Notes: generated by a model from the sequence alone, not told the origin. Counted from the first letter of the stretch, positions 52,039 to 60,913 are shown. The stretch: 64,000 bases of DNA from Lactonifactor sp. BIOML-A5 (GCF_009677585.1 NZ_WKYV01000009.1:62001-126000), one strand, 5' to 3'. Translations and numbers: made by a program.

Positions 52039-53019
52039 TTACCCCATTATTTTCTTTACTGCATCTATTATGTCATTCTTCTGTGGGAAGTAATACTCCT
52101 CAAGTGTCACCGTAAATGGAACCGGTGTATTCAGTGCGCCGACACGGATAATTCCTTTATCCAATGTTTCAAACATGTCCTCTGCAACATTCGCTGCCAG
52201 TTCCCCAGACCATGCTCCCCGTTTGACTTCTTCTGTAACGACTACAAGTTTTCTGGTCTTAGAGATAGATTTATAAACCAATTCTTTATCGAAGGGATAT
52301 AAAGTCCTTGGATCAATCACCTCAATACTGATATTGTCTTTTTCCAATTCTTTTGCCGCTTCCAGAGCTTTCAACACACACAAACCAGTGGCAACTACGG
52401 TTACATCGCTTCCTGCCCGCTTTATATCTGCGCTTCCCAGGGGAATCGGAGCATATTCATCTTTATCTACCACTTCTCCCTTTGTCTGATAAAGCATCTG
52501 ATGCTCAAAAAACATAACGGGATTATCATCTTCTATTGACGTCAAAAGCAGACCGTATGCATCCTGAGGTGTGGATGGATATACCACCTTCAGACCAGGA
52601 AGATGCACCAGCATTGCCTCTAGCGACTGTGAATGCTGCGCTGCGCTCTGCATTCCTCCGCCGCTGGTAAGTCTTAATGTCATGGGAACATTCATACTTC
52701 CCCCATACATATAACGGAATTTCGCCGTCTGATTCATAATCTGATCCATACAGCAGCCCATAAAATCATTGTACATAAGTTCTGCCACCGGACGCATTCC
52801 GGTAAGGGCTGCGCCAGCTGAAAGTCCTACTATCATCTGTTCTGCTACCGGTGTATCACGAACCCGCTCCTTACCAAACTGTCTATACAGCCCCCTTGTA
52901 GCTCCCATAGATCCGTCTACCAGCCCAACATCTTCGCCAATGCAGAAAACGGTAGGATCCTTCTCCATCTCAAAACGAATCGCATCAGATATCGCTTCTG
53001 AAAAATATATATTTCTCAT
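52039..53019 (-). CDS. 2-oxoacid/acetoin dehydrogenase E1 component, beta subunit
   Basis: 326 residues of the transketolase-like E1 beta family: the N-terminal pyrimidine-binding half (DPTVFCIGEDVGLVDGSMGA; RVRDTPVAEQMIVGLSAGAA) with the catalytic Glu of GEDVG, and a C-terminal transketolase domain (IEVIDPRTLYPFDKEL). Closest in pattern to acetoin dehydrogenase AcoB and to pyruvate dehydrogenase beta subunits; the substrate cannot be fixed. Its ATG overlaps the stop codon of the alpha gene (TAATG), giving translational coupling and equal subunit amounts. Confidence 0.9.
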   Translation of the reverse strand: MRNIYFSEAISDAIRFEMEKDPTVFCIGEDVGLVDGSMGATRGLYRQFGKERVRDTPVAEQMIVGLSAGAALTGMRPVAELMYNDFMGCCMDQIMNQTAKFRYMYGGSMNVPMTLRLTSGGGMQSAAQHSQSLEAMLVHLPGLKVVYPSTPQDAYGLLLTSIEDDNPVMFFEHQMLYQTKGEVVDKDEYAPIPLGSADIKRAGSDVTVVATGLCVLKALEAAKELEKDNISIEVIDPRTLYPFDKELVYKSISKTRKLVVVTEEVKRGAWSGELAANVAEDMFETLDKGIIRVGALNTPVPFTVTLEEYYFPQKNDIIDAVKKIMG

Positions 53020-54005
53020 TATCTCGCCTCCTCTACAATATCTGTATATACATCTGTAAGAGCCTTTTCTTTAGTCGGGAATGGACTTTCTGCCGCAAAC
53101 TTCACAGCTTCCTTTATCATCCCTCTTACTTTTTCCTGAATAGCAGTAAGTTCTTCCTGACTTGCAACGCGGTTTTCTTTTAAGTATTCTTCGAATCTGG
53201 GGATCGGATCATGATCCGGCTGTTTCCAGAGTTTGATTTCTTCCGGGTTACGATAATTTTCCGGTTCTCCTTCAAAATGACCTCTCCAACGGTATGTCTT
53301 ACACTCAACATAACTTGGTCCATAGCCATTTCTTGCGCGGTCAATTGCATTTTTCATTGCCTGGTGAACTGCAAGGATATCATTTCCGTCTACAATTTCA
53401 CTTGGCATGGAATACGCTGCAGCACGGTCTGCAGTATTTTCTGTCTTCATTCCATTTGTAATACGACAAGAAATTGCATATAAGTTGTTCTCATTTACAA
53501 ATACAATTGGCAGATTCCAAAGACTTGCAATATTCATTGCCTCATGGTAGGAACCCTCTGCTGTTGAGCCATCTCCGTGGAAGCAAATACATACTTTGTT
53601 GTTTTTAAGCATCATGGAGGAAAATGCGGCACCTGCTGCCAATGTAAAACCTCCTCCTACAATGCCATTTGCTCCAAGGATTCCGAGCTCTGTATCCGCA
53701 ATATGCATCGAGCCCCCTTTGCCTTTGCAATAGCCTGTCTCTTTCCCCCACAGTTCAGCCATCATCTTTTTCATATCTGCGCCTTTAGCAATGATATGTC
53801 CATGCCCTCTGTGCGTACTGGTAATATAATCGCCGTCTACAAGGTTTGCACATGTACCGGTTGCAATTGCCTCCTCACCGATGTACAGATGCACAAAACC
53901 AAGTACGTCCCCTTCGGCAAAGCTCTTCGCAGTCTGAAATTCAAACTGGCGGATCTTCTGCATGGTTTCATACATTTCCAGAAGTTTTTTGTTTGATAAG
54001 TTCAT
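53019..54005 (-). CDS. 2-oxoacid/acetoin dehydrogenase E1 component, alpha subunit
   Basis: 328 residues of the thiamine-diphosphate E1 alpha family: HLYIGEEAIATGTCANL, THRGHGHIIAKG, GKGGSMHI, and the cofactor-binding GDGSTAEGSYHEAMNIASLW followed by FVNENN. The length and the HxGHG/KGGSMH motifs fit AcoA-type subunits. With E1 beta it decarboxylates or cleaves a 2-oxo compound and loads the acyl group on the lipoyl protein. GGAGG lies 7 nt before the ATG. It is the first gene of the 15-gene operon, 26 bp from an 18-bp palindrome. Confidence 0.91.
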   Translation of the reverse strand: MNLSNKKLLEMYETMQKIRQFEFQTAKSFAEGDVLGFVHLYIGEEAIATGTCANLVDGDYITSTHRGHGHIIAKGADMKKMMAELWGKETGYCKGKGGSMHIADTELGILGANGIVGGGFTLAAGAAFSSMMLKNNKVCICFHGDGSTAEGSYHEAMNIASLWNLPIVFVNENNLYAISCRITNGMKTENTADRAAAYSMPSEIVDGNDILAVHQAMKNAIDRARNGYGPSYVECKTYRWRGHFEGEPENYRNPEEIKLWKQPDHDPIPRFEEYLKENRVASQEELTAIQEKVRGMIKEAVKFAAESPFPTKEKALTDVYTDIVEEAR

Positions 54006-54030
54006 TTTTTTCCTCCTTTTAAAATATTTT

Positions 54031-54048
54031 TTAAGCTATATAGCTTAA
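54031..54048. promoter_or_regulatory. 18-bp perfect palindrome, candidate operator
   Basis: TTAAGCTATATAGCTTAA is identical to its reverse complement and lies 25 bp before the E1 alpha start codon, in the leader of the operon. It could be bound by a dimeric repressor acting as a roadblock; as RNA it could form a 7- to 8-bp hairpin. It was not seen elsewhere in the window. Confidence 0.6.
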
Positions 54049-54085
54049 GAAACATTCATTAACTCCAAATGGTGTTATGAATTCA

Positions 54086-54155
54086 TATTGCAATAATTAC
54101 TGCACGTGTTATAATTATAATTGCATTATATATTATATTATCTATTATTGCAATA
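54086..54155. promoter_or_regulatory. Twin TATTGCAATA operators with opposed promoters
   Basis: The self-complementary TATTGCAATA occurs at 54086-54095 and 54146-54155, 60 bp apart. The left copy contains TTGCAA (54088-54093) with TATAAT 16 bp downstream on the plus strand (54110-54115), aimed at lplA. The right copy contains TTGCAA with TATAAT 17 bp downstream on the minus strand (54125-54130), aimed at E1 alpha. Both starts fall near 54118-54122. A regulator binding both copies would cover both -35 boxes. The stretch is very AT-rich, so chance boxes are possible. Confidence 0.55.
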
Positions 54156-54331
54156 CTTATTATAATTAAAATTATCGTTTCATCACTTTGCACTTTATAT
54201 AGTGGTATTCTTGTATAAAATGCATAAGATTGATTTCAAAAAATAAGTGTTATACTTAAAAGGTCTGAAATCCTTAAAAATATGAACTAAAAAACACCGG
54301 GAAATTAAAGCTTAAGAAAGGATTAAATTGA

Positions 54332-54445
54332 ATGAACATAACGATTTATGACACGGTCAACTCCGGCCTACATTTCTGGGGTGGAAAATACACATTTTGC
54401 ATGAAACCAATGCACTATGTACATACAATATTAAAAGAAAGGTGA
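54332..54445 (+). CDS. Possible 37-residue leader peptide before lplA
   Basis: An ATG frame of 37 codons ending in TGA 9 nt before the lplA start, with GAAAGGA about 8 to 10 nt upstream. The product begins MNITIYDTVNSGLHFWGGKY and contains one Cys and three His residues; no relative is known to me. lplA's own ribosome site (AAAGGTGA) overlaps its last codons, so its translation could affect lplA. It may also be a chance frame. Confidence 0.4.
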   Translation: MNITIYDTVNSGLHFWGGKYTFCMKPMHYVHTILKER

Positions 54446-54454
54446 CTAAATATT

Positions 54455-55441
54455 ATGGAAAATTATTTTATTGAATCTAATGCGTACAACCCTTGGTATA
54501 ATCTTGCAGTAGAAAAATATTTGGCAGATTATGTACAGAAAGAAGAAGTTATTCTTTATTTATGGCAAAACCAAAATACCGTTGTTATTGGACAAAACCA
54601 GAATGCGCTACGGGAATGCCGTGTACAGCTTCTGGAAGCAGAAGGTGGTTACCTGGCACGCAGATCTACAGGGGGAGGTGCTGTATATCAGGATTTAGGA
54701 AACCTTTGTTTTACATTTGTGGCTTCAGAAGAAAGATACGACGTCGAAGAGCAATTAAAAATAGTAATGAAAGCATGCCAAAAATATGGTATCTGCTCCC
54801 ATTTTTCCGGAAGAAATGATTTGCTTACAGATGACAACAGAAAATTCTCCGGCAGCGCCTTCTCAATGACTTCAAGGGGAAAGGTCCAACACGGCACACT
54901 TATGATAAATGTAGATGTAAACAAGCTGCAGCGTTATCTGACTCCTACTCAGGAAAAATTAAAGGCCAAAGGAATTGCCTCTGTAAGTTCCCGAGTATGC
55001 AATCTGCAGGAATTGAATACCGGCTTAACTGTAGATGGAATGCGCGCTGCACTTAGAGCTGCATTTGAAGAACAATATGGCAGATGTACAGAATTATCTT
55101 TGGATATGTTAAATAATGATAAGATACAAGAATATTATAAGATGTACTCTTCCTGGGACTGGAGATATGGTAGATCACCAGAATGCGAGACTGTTTATTC
55201 CCATAGATTTACATGGGGCGAAGTAGAAGTTAATCTGAAACTCCATAATCTTATTATTAGTGAGTGCAAAGTATATTCTGATACTCTGGAAGTACAATTT
55301 CCCAATATGTTAGAAGGATTACTATTAAATCAACGATATGATATACAAAATATTCAAATTCCTGAATTTCATAAAGCTGATGAAGAACTTGCAAAACAAT
55401 TGAAAGAAACTATTATGTGGTTTTCCGGAGTTTGGAGATAA
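54455..55441 (+). CDS. lplA: Lipoate-protein ligase A
   Basis: 328 residues: the adenylate-binding RRSTGGGAVYQDLGNLCFTF, the catalytic-Lys region RKFSGSAFSM, the following HGTLMINVD, and a C-terminal accessory domain of about 85 residues (from about 245), all as in bacterial LplA. It activates free lipoate with ATP and attaches it to lipoyl domains. It is divergent from the operon that encodes the free lipoyl protein and shares its control region, so it is very probably dedicated to it. AAAGGTGA lies about 8 nt before the ATG. Confidence 0.94.
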   Translation: MENYFIESNAYNPWYNLAVEKYLADYVQKEEVILYLWQNQNTVVIGQNQNALRECRVQLLEAEGGYLARRSTGGGAVYQDLGNLCFTFVASEERYDVEEQLKIVMKACQKYGICSHFSGRNDLLTDDNRKFSGSAFSMTSRGKVQHGTLMINVDVNKLQRYLTPTQEKLKAKGIASVSSRVCNLQELNTGLTVDGMRAALRAAFEEQYGRCTELSLDMLNNDKIQEYYKMYSSWDWRYGRSPECETVYSHRFTWGEVEVNLKLHNLIISECKVYSDTLEVQFPNMLEGLLLNQRYDIQNIQIPEFHKADEELAKQLKETIMWFSGVWR

Positions 55442-55754
55442 TCTGCACTCCAGTCACTATGTCGCCTTTGAAGAACTATTATGATAAAAAGATAACAGCA
55501 TTTTAAAATGGAATAAGGGGAGATACCGCCTAATTATAAATGCAGTATCTCCCCTGAAAGTTCTATAGTTTCATATGTACTCGGTGCTCTGAAACCGTCT
55601 AGCAGAATCAAGCTTCCGCTTGCCGCCGTCTGTTTTTATGTATACCTGGCCTTTTGAGGTAGCATATAAAAAAAGATTCCTATATATAAATCGCCCGGTA
55701 TAGATTTGCTTCATCTACAAATAATATTTTTAAATCAAAACAGGAGGTATTGCA
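55442..55754. other. 313-bp gap between lplA and the alcohol dehydrogenase gene
   Basis: It contains one hairpin (55517-55554) and an AT-rich stretch (about 55660-55740) that probably holds the dehydrogenase promoter; no box pair with good spacing stands out. Nothing else is recognised. Confidence 0.5.
55517..55554 (+). terminator. Hairpin after lplA
   Basis: GGGGAGATACCGC (55517-55529) pairs with GCAGTATCTCCCC (55542-55554) with one mismatch and a 12-nt loop. No T run follows on the plus strand, so termination would be weak. Confidence 0.45.
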
Positions 55755-56882
55755 ATGAAAGCTATCGTATATGATGGGCTGCAGAAAGTGGAATGCAGAT
55801 CCGTAGAAGATCCCAAAATAGAAAAAGAGGATGATGTCATCGTAAAAGTTACTTCTACAGCAATCTGCGGATCGGATTTACATTTAGTGCACGGCTTAGT
55901 AAAAGGAATGTATGACGGGTATGTGCTGGGTCATGAGACTATGGGTATTGTTGAAGAAGCCGGGAAGGAAGTGAAACATCTGAAAAACCGCGACCGGGTG
56001 GTAATCCCCTTTCCGGTGGCATGCGGACATTGTGAATTCTGTAATAAAGGAGAGTACAGTCAGTGCGATAATTCAAACGATTACGCTGAATCGGGGGGAT
56101 TATTTGGTTATAGTAAATATCATGGAAATTACGCCGGTGGTCAAGCAGAATATATCAGAGTACCTTATGCCAATGTAGGGCCAAAAAAAGTTCCGGAGGA
56201 ATTGACAGATGAGCAGGTTTTATTTGTAACAGACGTCCTGCCCACTTCTTATTGGGGGACTGAAATAGCAAATGTAAAAGCCGGAGATACCGTAGTTGTA
56301 TTAGGCTGCGGCCCCATAGGACTGATGACGATCAAATGGTGTATTCAAAAAGGAGCCGGCAGGATTATTGCAGTGGATCGTGTGGGATATCGCCTGAACC
56401 ATGCAAGAAGCTATGGTGTGGAAGCAATAAATTTTGAAGAGTATGAACAAGTAGGCGAGTATATAAAAGAAATCACTCACGGAGGTGCTCACTCTGTTAT
56501 TGACTGTGTTGGTCTGGATGGCAAAACCTCTGTTGTGGAAAAAATCGAAACGGCGCTTAAGCTGCAGGGCGGATCAAAGTCAGCCATAGAAACAGCTTCC
56601 CAATGTATCAGAAAAACGGGAACCGTAGCCCTGGTAGGCGTCTATGGCAATAAATATAATAATTTCCCTCTTGGAAACTTTTTCTCCAAGAATATTTCCT
56701 TAAAAATGGGACAGTGCCCTGCCACCAGATATGTGGATTTGATACTGCAGAAGATTCAAAAAGGTGAATTTGATGCCACAGATATCATCACCCATAAGCT
56801 TTCCTTAGAAGAAGGAAGCCACGCGTATAGTATTTTTGATAAAAAAGAGGATGGCTGTATTAAAGTAATTTTAAAGCCATAG
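55755..56882 (+). CDS. Zinc-dependent alcohol/threonine dehydrogenase family protein
   Basis: 375 residues of the medium-chain dehydrogenase family. The catalytic zinc site is present (AICGSDLHLVHG, GHETMG), as are the structural zinc Cys of CGHCEFCNKGEYSQC and the NAD site VVLGCGPIGLMTIKW with Asp after the second strand (AVDRVG). The insertion around VIDCVGLDGKTSVVEKIETA is typical of the formaldehyde dehydrogenase/Tdh-like subgroup. It oxidises an alcohol or reduces an aldehyde; substrate unknown. AGGAGG lies 8 nt before the ATG. It is monocistronic, and its link with the neighbouring operon is only by position. Confidence 0.9.
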   Translation: MKAIVYDGLQKVECRSVEDPKIEKEDDVIVKVTSTAICGSDLHLVHGLVKGMYDGYVLGHETMGIVEEAGKEVKHLKNRDRVVIPFPVACGHCEFCNKGEYSQCDNSNDYAESGGLFGYSKYHGNYAGGQAEYIRVPYANVGPKKVPEELTDEQVLFVTDVLPTSYWGTEIANVKAGDTVVVLGCGPIGLMTIKWCIQKGAGRIIAVDRVGYRLNHARSYGVEAINFEEYEQVGEYIKEITHGGAHSVIDCVGLDGKTSVVEKIETALKLQGGSKSAIETASQCIRKTGTVALVGVYGNKYNNFPLGNFFSKNISLKMGQCPATRYVDLILQKIQKGEFDATDIITHKLSLEEGSHAYSIFDKKEDGCIKVILKP

Positions 56883-56933
56883 TATCCCTTATGTGATCCT
56901 TTTGCTTTAGCGCATACCTTTTGTTAACTGTTT

Positions 56934-56974
56934 GGGGTTTTGTCCTTCGGCTTAGTTTCCCCCGGCAAAACCCC
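56934..56974. terminator. Hairpin between the dehydrogenase and McrC genes
   Basis: GGGGTTTTGTC (56934-56944) pairs with GGCAAAACCCC (56964-56974), one wobble, 19-nt loop. T runs are poor on both sides, but it is the only candidate terminator between these converging units. Confidence 0.4.
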
Positions 56975-57008
56975 TGCCTTCATATTTACATAATGGAAGT
57001 ACATCCTT

Positions 57009-58079
57009 CTATCTGCGAATCAGTGTATCACCAAAATGTTCCCTGACGATTGCATCCAACTGCGCTGTAATATCTGTAAACGGCAAGTTCAAATCCAGCG
57101 TTTTTACACTGACCTTATTTCCATGCATCCGATAGACATTATTTGGCTGAATCTCTTCCTCTGTTTTTGCATACAGCAGCATACCTGATACCTCATTGGG
57201 CTCATCCCCAAATGCATAATGCCGGTTTTTTACATAGGTAAAAATCTGATACAGGTTGTTTGAATGCAACGTATGCTTGTCATACTGTTCCTGCGTAGTA
57301 CGGGCATAGTACTTTGCATCGATGATGAGCACGGTATTGCCCTTTTGAAGATGTATATCAGTCCTCATTTTGGGCAGCATCGTCCTGATATCATCGTCCA
57401 GTGCCCACGAAATTTGAGACGCGTCTGCTGATAATGACGGAAAATGCTGAGAATAATACGCTAATATAAATTTTTCATACAAGCGGCACATTCTCTGTTC
57501 GTCTATAAAAGACGCAAGTTTATACTTACCCTTCTCGGTGCTGATTAGCATTCCTTCCAGGATCATCTGGCAGATACCTATCAGCACTCTGTATGTCTGA
57601 TTATTTCTCTGAAATCGTATTGATGTCCACTGTATGGCTGACGGCTCAAGGATATCCACTCCGGAAAAGAACAGCATTTTTTTCTTCAGGTCATCTTTGT
57701 AATTTGACTTCACCTTGCAGTTTCGAAGTAAAAGCATTACCGTTGTTTTTATAATCTGGTTGAGTGTATTGTTCTCTGACAGCTCATCAAAATCACAGGT
57801 CAGCACCCTTTCATGCCCCAGCCTGTTTCGGATCGTGCCCGGCATATTAATTTTTCCGCGCATGGCAGGCAGTTCAGCCTGGCAGTTCCTATATTCCCGA
57901 TACAGTCCCTGCTTAAGCTGCAGTCCAATCCCCTTTGACAATATTGCCGAAAAGAGATTATACATGTCATCAAACTCCTCCGCCGCCACCTCTTCATAAA
58001 CGGACTGGTTCAGTATTTTAAATGCATAGGACAGCATATAGTATATATTTTTTATTACTATGCCCTTATCCTTCTTCAT
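57009..58079 (-). CDS. mcrC: McrC-type restriction endonuclease subunit
   Basis: 356 residues. The N-terminal part (NIYYMLSYAFKILN) and the long helical middle fit the McrC family, and the C-terminal nuclease core is visible as MRTDI, then VLIIDAKYY and NNLYQIFTYV, the PD-(D/E)xK residues of McrC. With McrB it cleaves DNA carrying modified bases such as methylcytosine. Its ATG overlaps the McrB stop (ATGA), as is usual for this pair. All catalytic residues seem intact. Confidence 0.92.
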   Translation of the reverse strand: MKKDKGIVIKNIYYMLSYAFKILNQSVYEEVAAEEFDDMYNLFSAILSKGIGLQLKQGLYREYRNCQAELPAMRGKINMPGTIRNRLGHERVLTCDFDELSENNTLNQIIKTTVMLLLRNCKVKSNYKDDLKKKMLFFSGVDILEPSAIQWTSIRFQRNNQTYRVLIGICQMILEGMLISTEKGKYKLASFIDEQRMCRLYEKFILAYYSQHFPSLSADASQISWALDDDIRTMLPKMRTDIHLQKGNTVLIIDAKYYARTTQEQYDKHTLHSNNLYQIFTYVKNRHYAFGDEPNEVSGMLLYAKTEEEIQPNNVYRMHGNKVSVKTLDLNLPFTDITAQLDAIVREHFGDTLIRR

Positions 58080-60913
58080 TGAAATACTCCCTGCAGAATA
58101 TTTTCCCAGCGCTGATATGTGGGCTTATCGTCAAACCAATATTCGCTCAGCATTGGCAGAATATCAAAATCAACAATGTCCTTCAGCCATTCATCCGTAC
58201 ATTCCGAAATATTGCAGAAATAGCTGTGCCCTATGCAGAATCCTTTCCCCAGTGAGGTATCTGCACTAATTTCCTCATTTAGCTGTTTGATTTTTTCGAT
58301 GAGTGCGTCAAAAGTATCGTTGGCAAGGCTTTTCTGATACTTAATGAAACCCTCAGACGTGAATCCCGGCTCCATATCGAAAAAGCTAAACCGGCGGCGC
58401 AGCGCGTAATCGATCATTGCCAGGCTTCTATCCGCCGTATTCATCAAGCCAATGATATGGAGACGTTTGGGCACTGAAAAACTCAGTCCGTTATAAGCTA
58501 AAGTGGCGCTTGTTCCACGATAACCGCACTCAATCAGCATAAGCAGTTCACCGAATATCTTACTCATATTGCCGCGATTGATCTCATCTATTATAAAGTA
58601 ATAATCTTTATCCGGATGATTTGCAGCTTTTTTACAGAAGCCATAAAAAACTCCATATTTCAATTCGAAGCCATCGTCAACAGGTTTGTACCCCATCATA
58701 AAATCTTCGTATGAGTAATTCTGATGGAACTGCACGAATGCAATGCGGTCATCGTCCTTCTCACCCATCATTGCATAAGCCAGGCGCTTCGCTGCATATG
58801 TCTTGCCCACACCCGGAGCCCCCTGCAGAATAATATCCTTTTTCCTTCGAAGGACAGAAGCCAAACGCTCGTACTTATCCCCTGTCATATATACTTGATC
58901 AAGAAATTCTTCCCTGGAATATTTAGGTAAGGTATCTGCCGGAACCGGCGCCGGATTCTCCTCACGGATCAAATCCAGGATAAATTCATATTCGCCCTTT
59001 GTCAGCTTAAACAGGCTGCCCTGCTGCATAGAAAAATACTCCATACGTTCCAGCTCCTGGCAGGCTTTAAGGGCTGCGTAATCAATCGGTGATGATAAGC
59101 CTTCTATTTTTTCGAAGTATATCTTCTCTCCATCCTGCTCTGCAGTAACTCTGGCAATTGCTACAATCTGCTTCACCGGCGTAGACTCATACCCAATCAC
59201 CATATCACCGGCCTTTGCATCCAAAAAGTTCTGAAAGATCCTGCGCTTATTCCCGTTATCATTGTAGAGCGTATAATCCTGTATCCCGCCGACAGGCATG
59301 CCTGAGATACTCCAGATTTTGGGATTGGCATTTAAAAACCAGTAATGCCTGCCTGAAGTATCATTCTTAAGCAGCTGGCCCACTGTTATATCGAAATACG
59401 GCTTCAAAATCACTGCTTCAAACAACTGCTTATCTGCATCCCCCACCTCTATACAGGTGGAGTTATCATTAGGTGTCCACCATTTTTGCTTTCCCGTATA
59501 AGGTTTGGTGTCACAAGATTCCGCGATAGCCGTATAAGAGCGCTGATACCATCCATTCTGTTTCTCCTGGTTCAGCTCTGCTTCATCAGAATCAATTCTT
59601 CCCAGCAGGCGGATGCTGTTCCCACGGCATAGGTAAAAATAGTCACCCTTTTTCATGTTGGCCATAAAGCTTTCCCCCTGGGCAGTTTTGCACCTCGCCT
59701 TAGCCGCTGTGTCCTTATGTACCACAACCACGTGTTTTTTTAGAAAAGCTGCTGCTTCGTCATCGGTAATGCAATCCATGCCATGACTGATTTTCCAGAT
59801 TGCAGGTGAAAGGTTCGCATACAAATCCACCTGGGATAAATCAATTCTTTTTAATGCCTCTGCCAATTCTTCACGAAGCCTCCACACATAAGAACCATCC
59901 TCGTCCTTTTTGGCATTTTTGCCAACATAAAGCACCGGCCACCAGCGTGAACTTTCATCCTCCCTCTGCATAACCGGGCATCCTGTTTTTTGCACTACCC
60001 GCTTAGCCAACGCAGATGAGCCTGCATTGTAAAAGTTCCTGCTCTCTCCATATTTGATGGATAACTGCGTACACGTGGCCTTTCCGCCATAGGCAAGCAT
60101 TCTCTTCATTATCTCCAGACTGCTGGATGTAAAAACCTCGTCATCTTCAAGAAGTGCTTCCCATTCATCAGCAGAAAGCGCCGGTGTATAATCCAGCGGC
60201 CACCATTCATCGGCATCCGGCTGAGAATCCTGTTTTCCAACATATCTGCTGATGTAAAACCCAACATCGATGGTAAGAGTGTGAAGCTCCGGGTCCGAAT
60301 AACAGGTCCCGCTCAATTGGGAATTGAGGAGATCCTTTAGCTCATTGTCCTGCTTCAATTCCTTACAGATTTCATCATAGAAAGCAATGAAATTACGGAT
60401 ATTTTCAGCAAACGCTCCCCTTTTAAAATGATAATCACTTTCCAGTTCATCTGCTATTACTCTAATCTCACCCAGCTTATAAATGTAGTACTTATCGGGA
60501 TATCGCAGCCACATGTAGGTGCAGATCGCGTTCTCATGCTGATAGTGCTGTGCTGCACCATTCCCGTATCTCTCTAACAGAAAACCAGACTTCTGCTTAA
60601 AGTTCGCAACACGCTCGTATGTATCCCTGCTCTCGTCAAAGAGCTCAATAAACATGGAGCGAACTTCTTCAGGAGCGAGTTCAGCAAACTTCGTAATCAT
60701 CCGAGCCGGGAAGTTATTCGCAGAGGCAAGAAGATTTCCTGTTTGCGACAGAGCCTTCCTGATCATCTGTGCAAAATCATCCGCGTTGACATCCCAATTC
60801 ATCTGAAAGCACTTAACCGCTTCCCATTTATATTTTTCCTCCGGCCACTGCTTCTGCACAAAATCCTTTTTGTACCCGGCAAGCGCCTTTTTCAACAGAA
60901 TTTTGTTAAACAT
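58076..60913 (-). CDS. mcrB: McrB-type AAA+ GTPase with EVE domain
   Basis: 945 residues, about twice the length of E. coli McrB. From the N-terminus: a helical region of about 220 residues of unknown type, a wing-like segment (RWWPVLYVG; YVWRLREELAEAL, near 320-360), an EVE/PUA-like domain (near 520-650; HYWFLNANPKIWSISG) and the AAA+ motor (Walker A GAPGVGKT near 697, Walker B FIIDEINRGN near 771, the McrB signature MNTADRSLAMIDYALRRRF near 825). EVE domains read modified bases, so this protein should combine recognition of modified DNA and GTP-driven action with McrC. GAGGAG lies 7 nt before the ATG. Confidence 0.92.
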   Translation of the reverse strand: MFNKILLKKALAGYKKDFVQKQWPEEKYKWEAVKCFQMNWDVNADDFAQMIRKALSQTGNLLASANNFPARMITKFAELAPEEVRSMFIELFDESRDTYERVANFKQKSGFLLERYGNGAAQHYQHENAICTYMWLRYPDKYYIYKLGEIRVIADELESDYHFKRGAFAENIRNFIAFYDEICKELKQDNELKDLLNSQLSGTCYSDPELHTLTIDVGFYISRYVGKQDSQPDADEWWPLDYTPALSADEWEALLEDDEVFTSSSLEIMKRMLAYGGKATCTQLSIKYGESRNFYNAGSSALAKRVVQKTGCPVMQREDESSRWWPVLYVGKNAKKDEDGSYVWRLREELAEALKRIDLSQVDLYANLSPAIWKISHGMDCITDDEAAAFLKKHVVVVHKDTAAKARCKTAQGESFMANMKKGDYFYLCRGNSIRLLGRIDSDEAELNQEKQNGWYQRSYTAIAESCDTKPYTGKQKWWTPNDNSTCIEVGDADKQLFEAVILKPYFDITVGQLLKNDTSGRHYWFLNANPKIWSISGMPVGGIQDYTLYNDNGNKRRIFQNFLDAKAGDMVIGYESTPVKQIVAIARVTAEQDGEKIYFEKIEGLSSPIDYAALKACQELERMEYFSMQQGSLFKLTKGEYEFILDLIREENPAPVPADTLPKYSREEFLDQVYMTGDKYERLASVLRRKKDIILQGAPGVGKTYAAKRLAYAMMGEKDDDRIAFVQFHQNYSYEDFMMGYKPVDDGFELKYGVFYGFCKKAANHPDKDYYFIIDEINRGNMSKIFGELLMLIECGYRGTSATLAYNGLSFSVPKRLHIIGLMNTADRSLAMIDYALRRRFSFFDMEPGFTSEGFIKYQKSLANDTFDALIEKIKQLNEEISADTSLGKGFCIGHSYFCNISECTDEWLKDIVDFDILPMLSEYWFDDKPTYQRWENILQGVFQ

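Larger units (their letters stand above)
54006..54454. other. 449-bp AT-rich divergent control region
   Basis: The gap between the 15-gene operon and lplA contains an 18-bp palindrome (54031-54048), two TATTGCAATA palindromes with embedded promoters (54086-54155), an additional TATACT box near 54251 and a 37-codon frame (54332-54445). No cobalamin or thiamine riboswitch fold was recognised. Confidence 0.6.

Noticed and set aside
39962..54005. Acetoin catabolism (aco) operon
   Set aside because: E1 and E3 fit, but E2 is split, no AcoR-type regulator or -24/-12 promoter is present, and the other ten genes have no place in acetoin breakdown.
54006..54200. Cobalamin riboswitch before the operon
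   Set aside because: The region is AT-rich with simple palindromes and has no B12-box-like or multi-stem structure.
39661..54454. Ethanolamine utilisation or microcompartment operon
   Set aside because: Only a EutH-type transporter is present. No EutBC lyase, EutA, shell proteins or encapsulation peptides were found.
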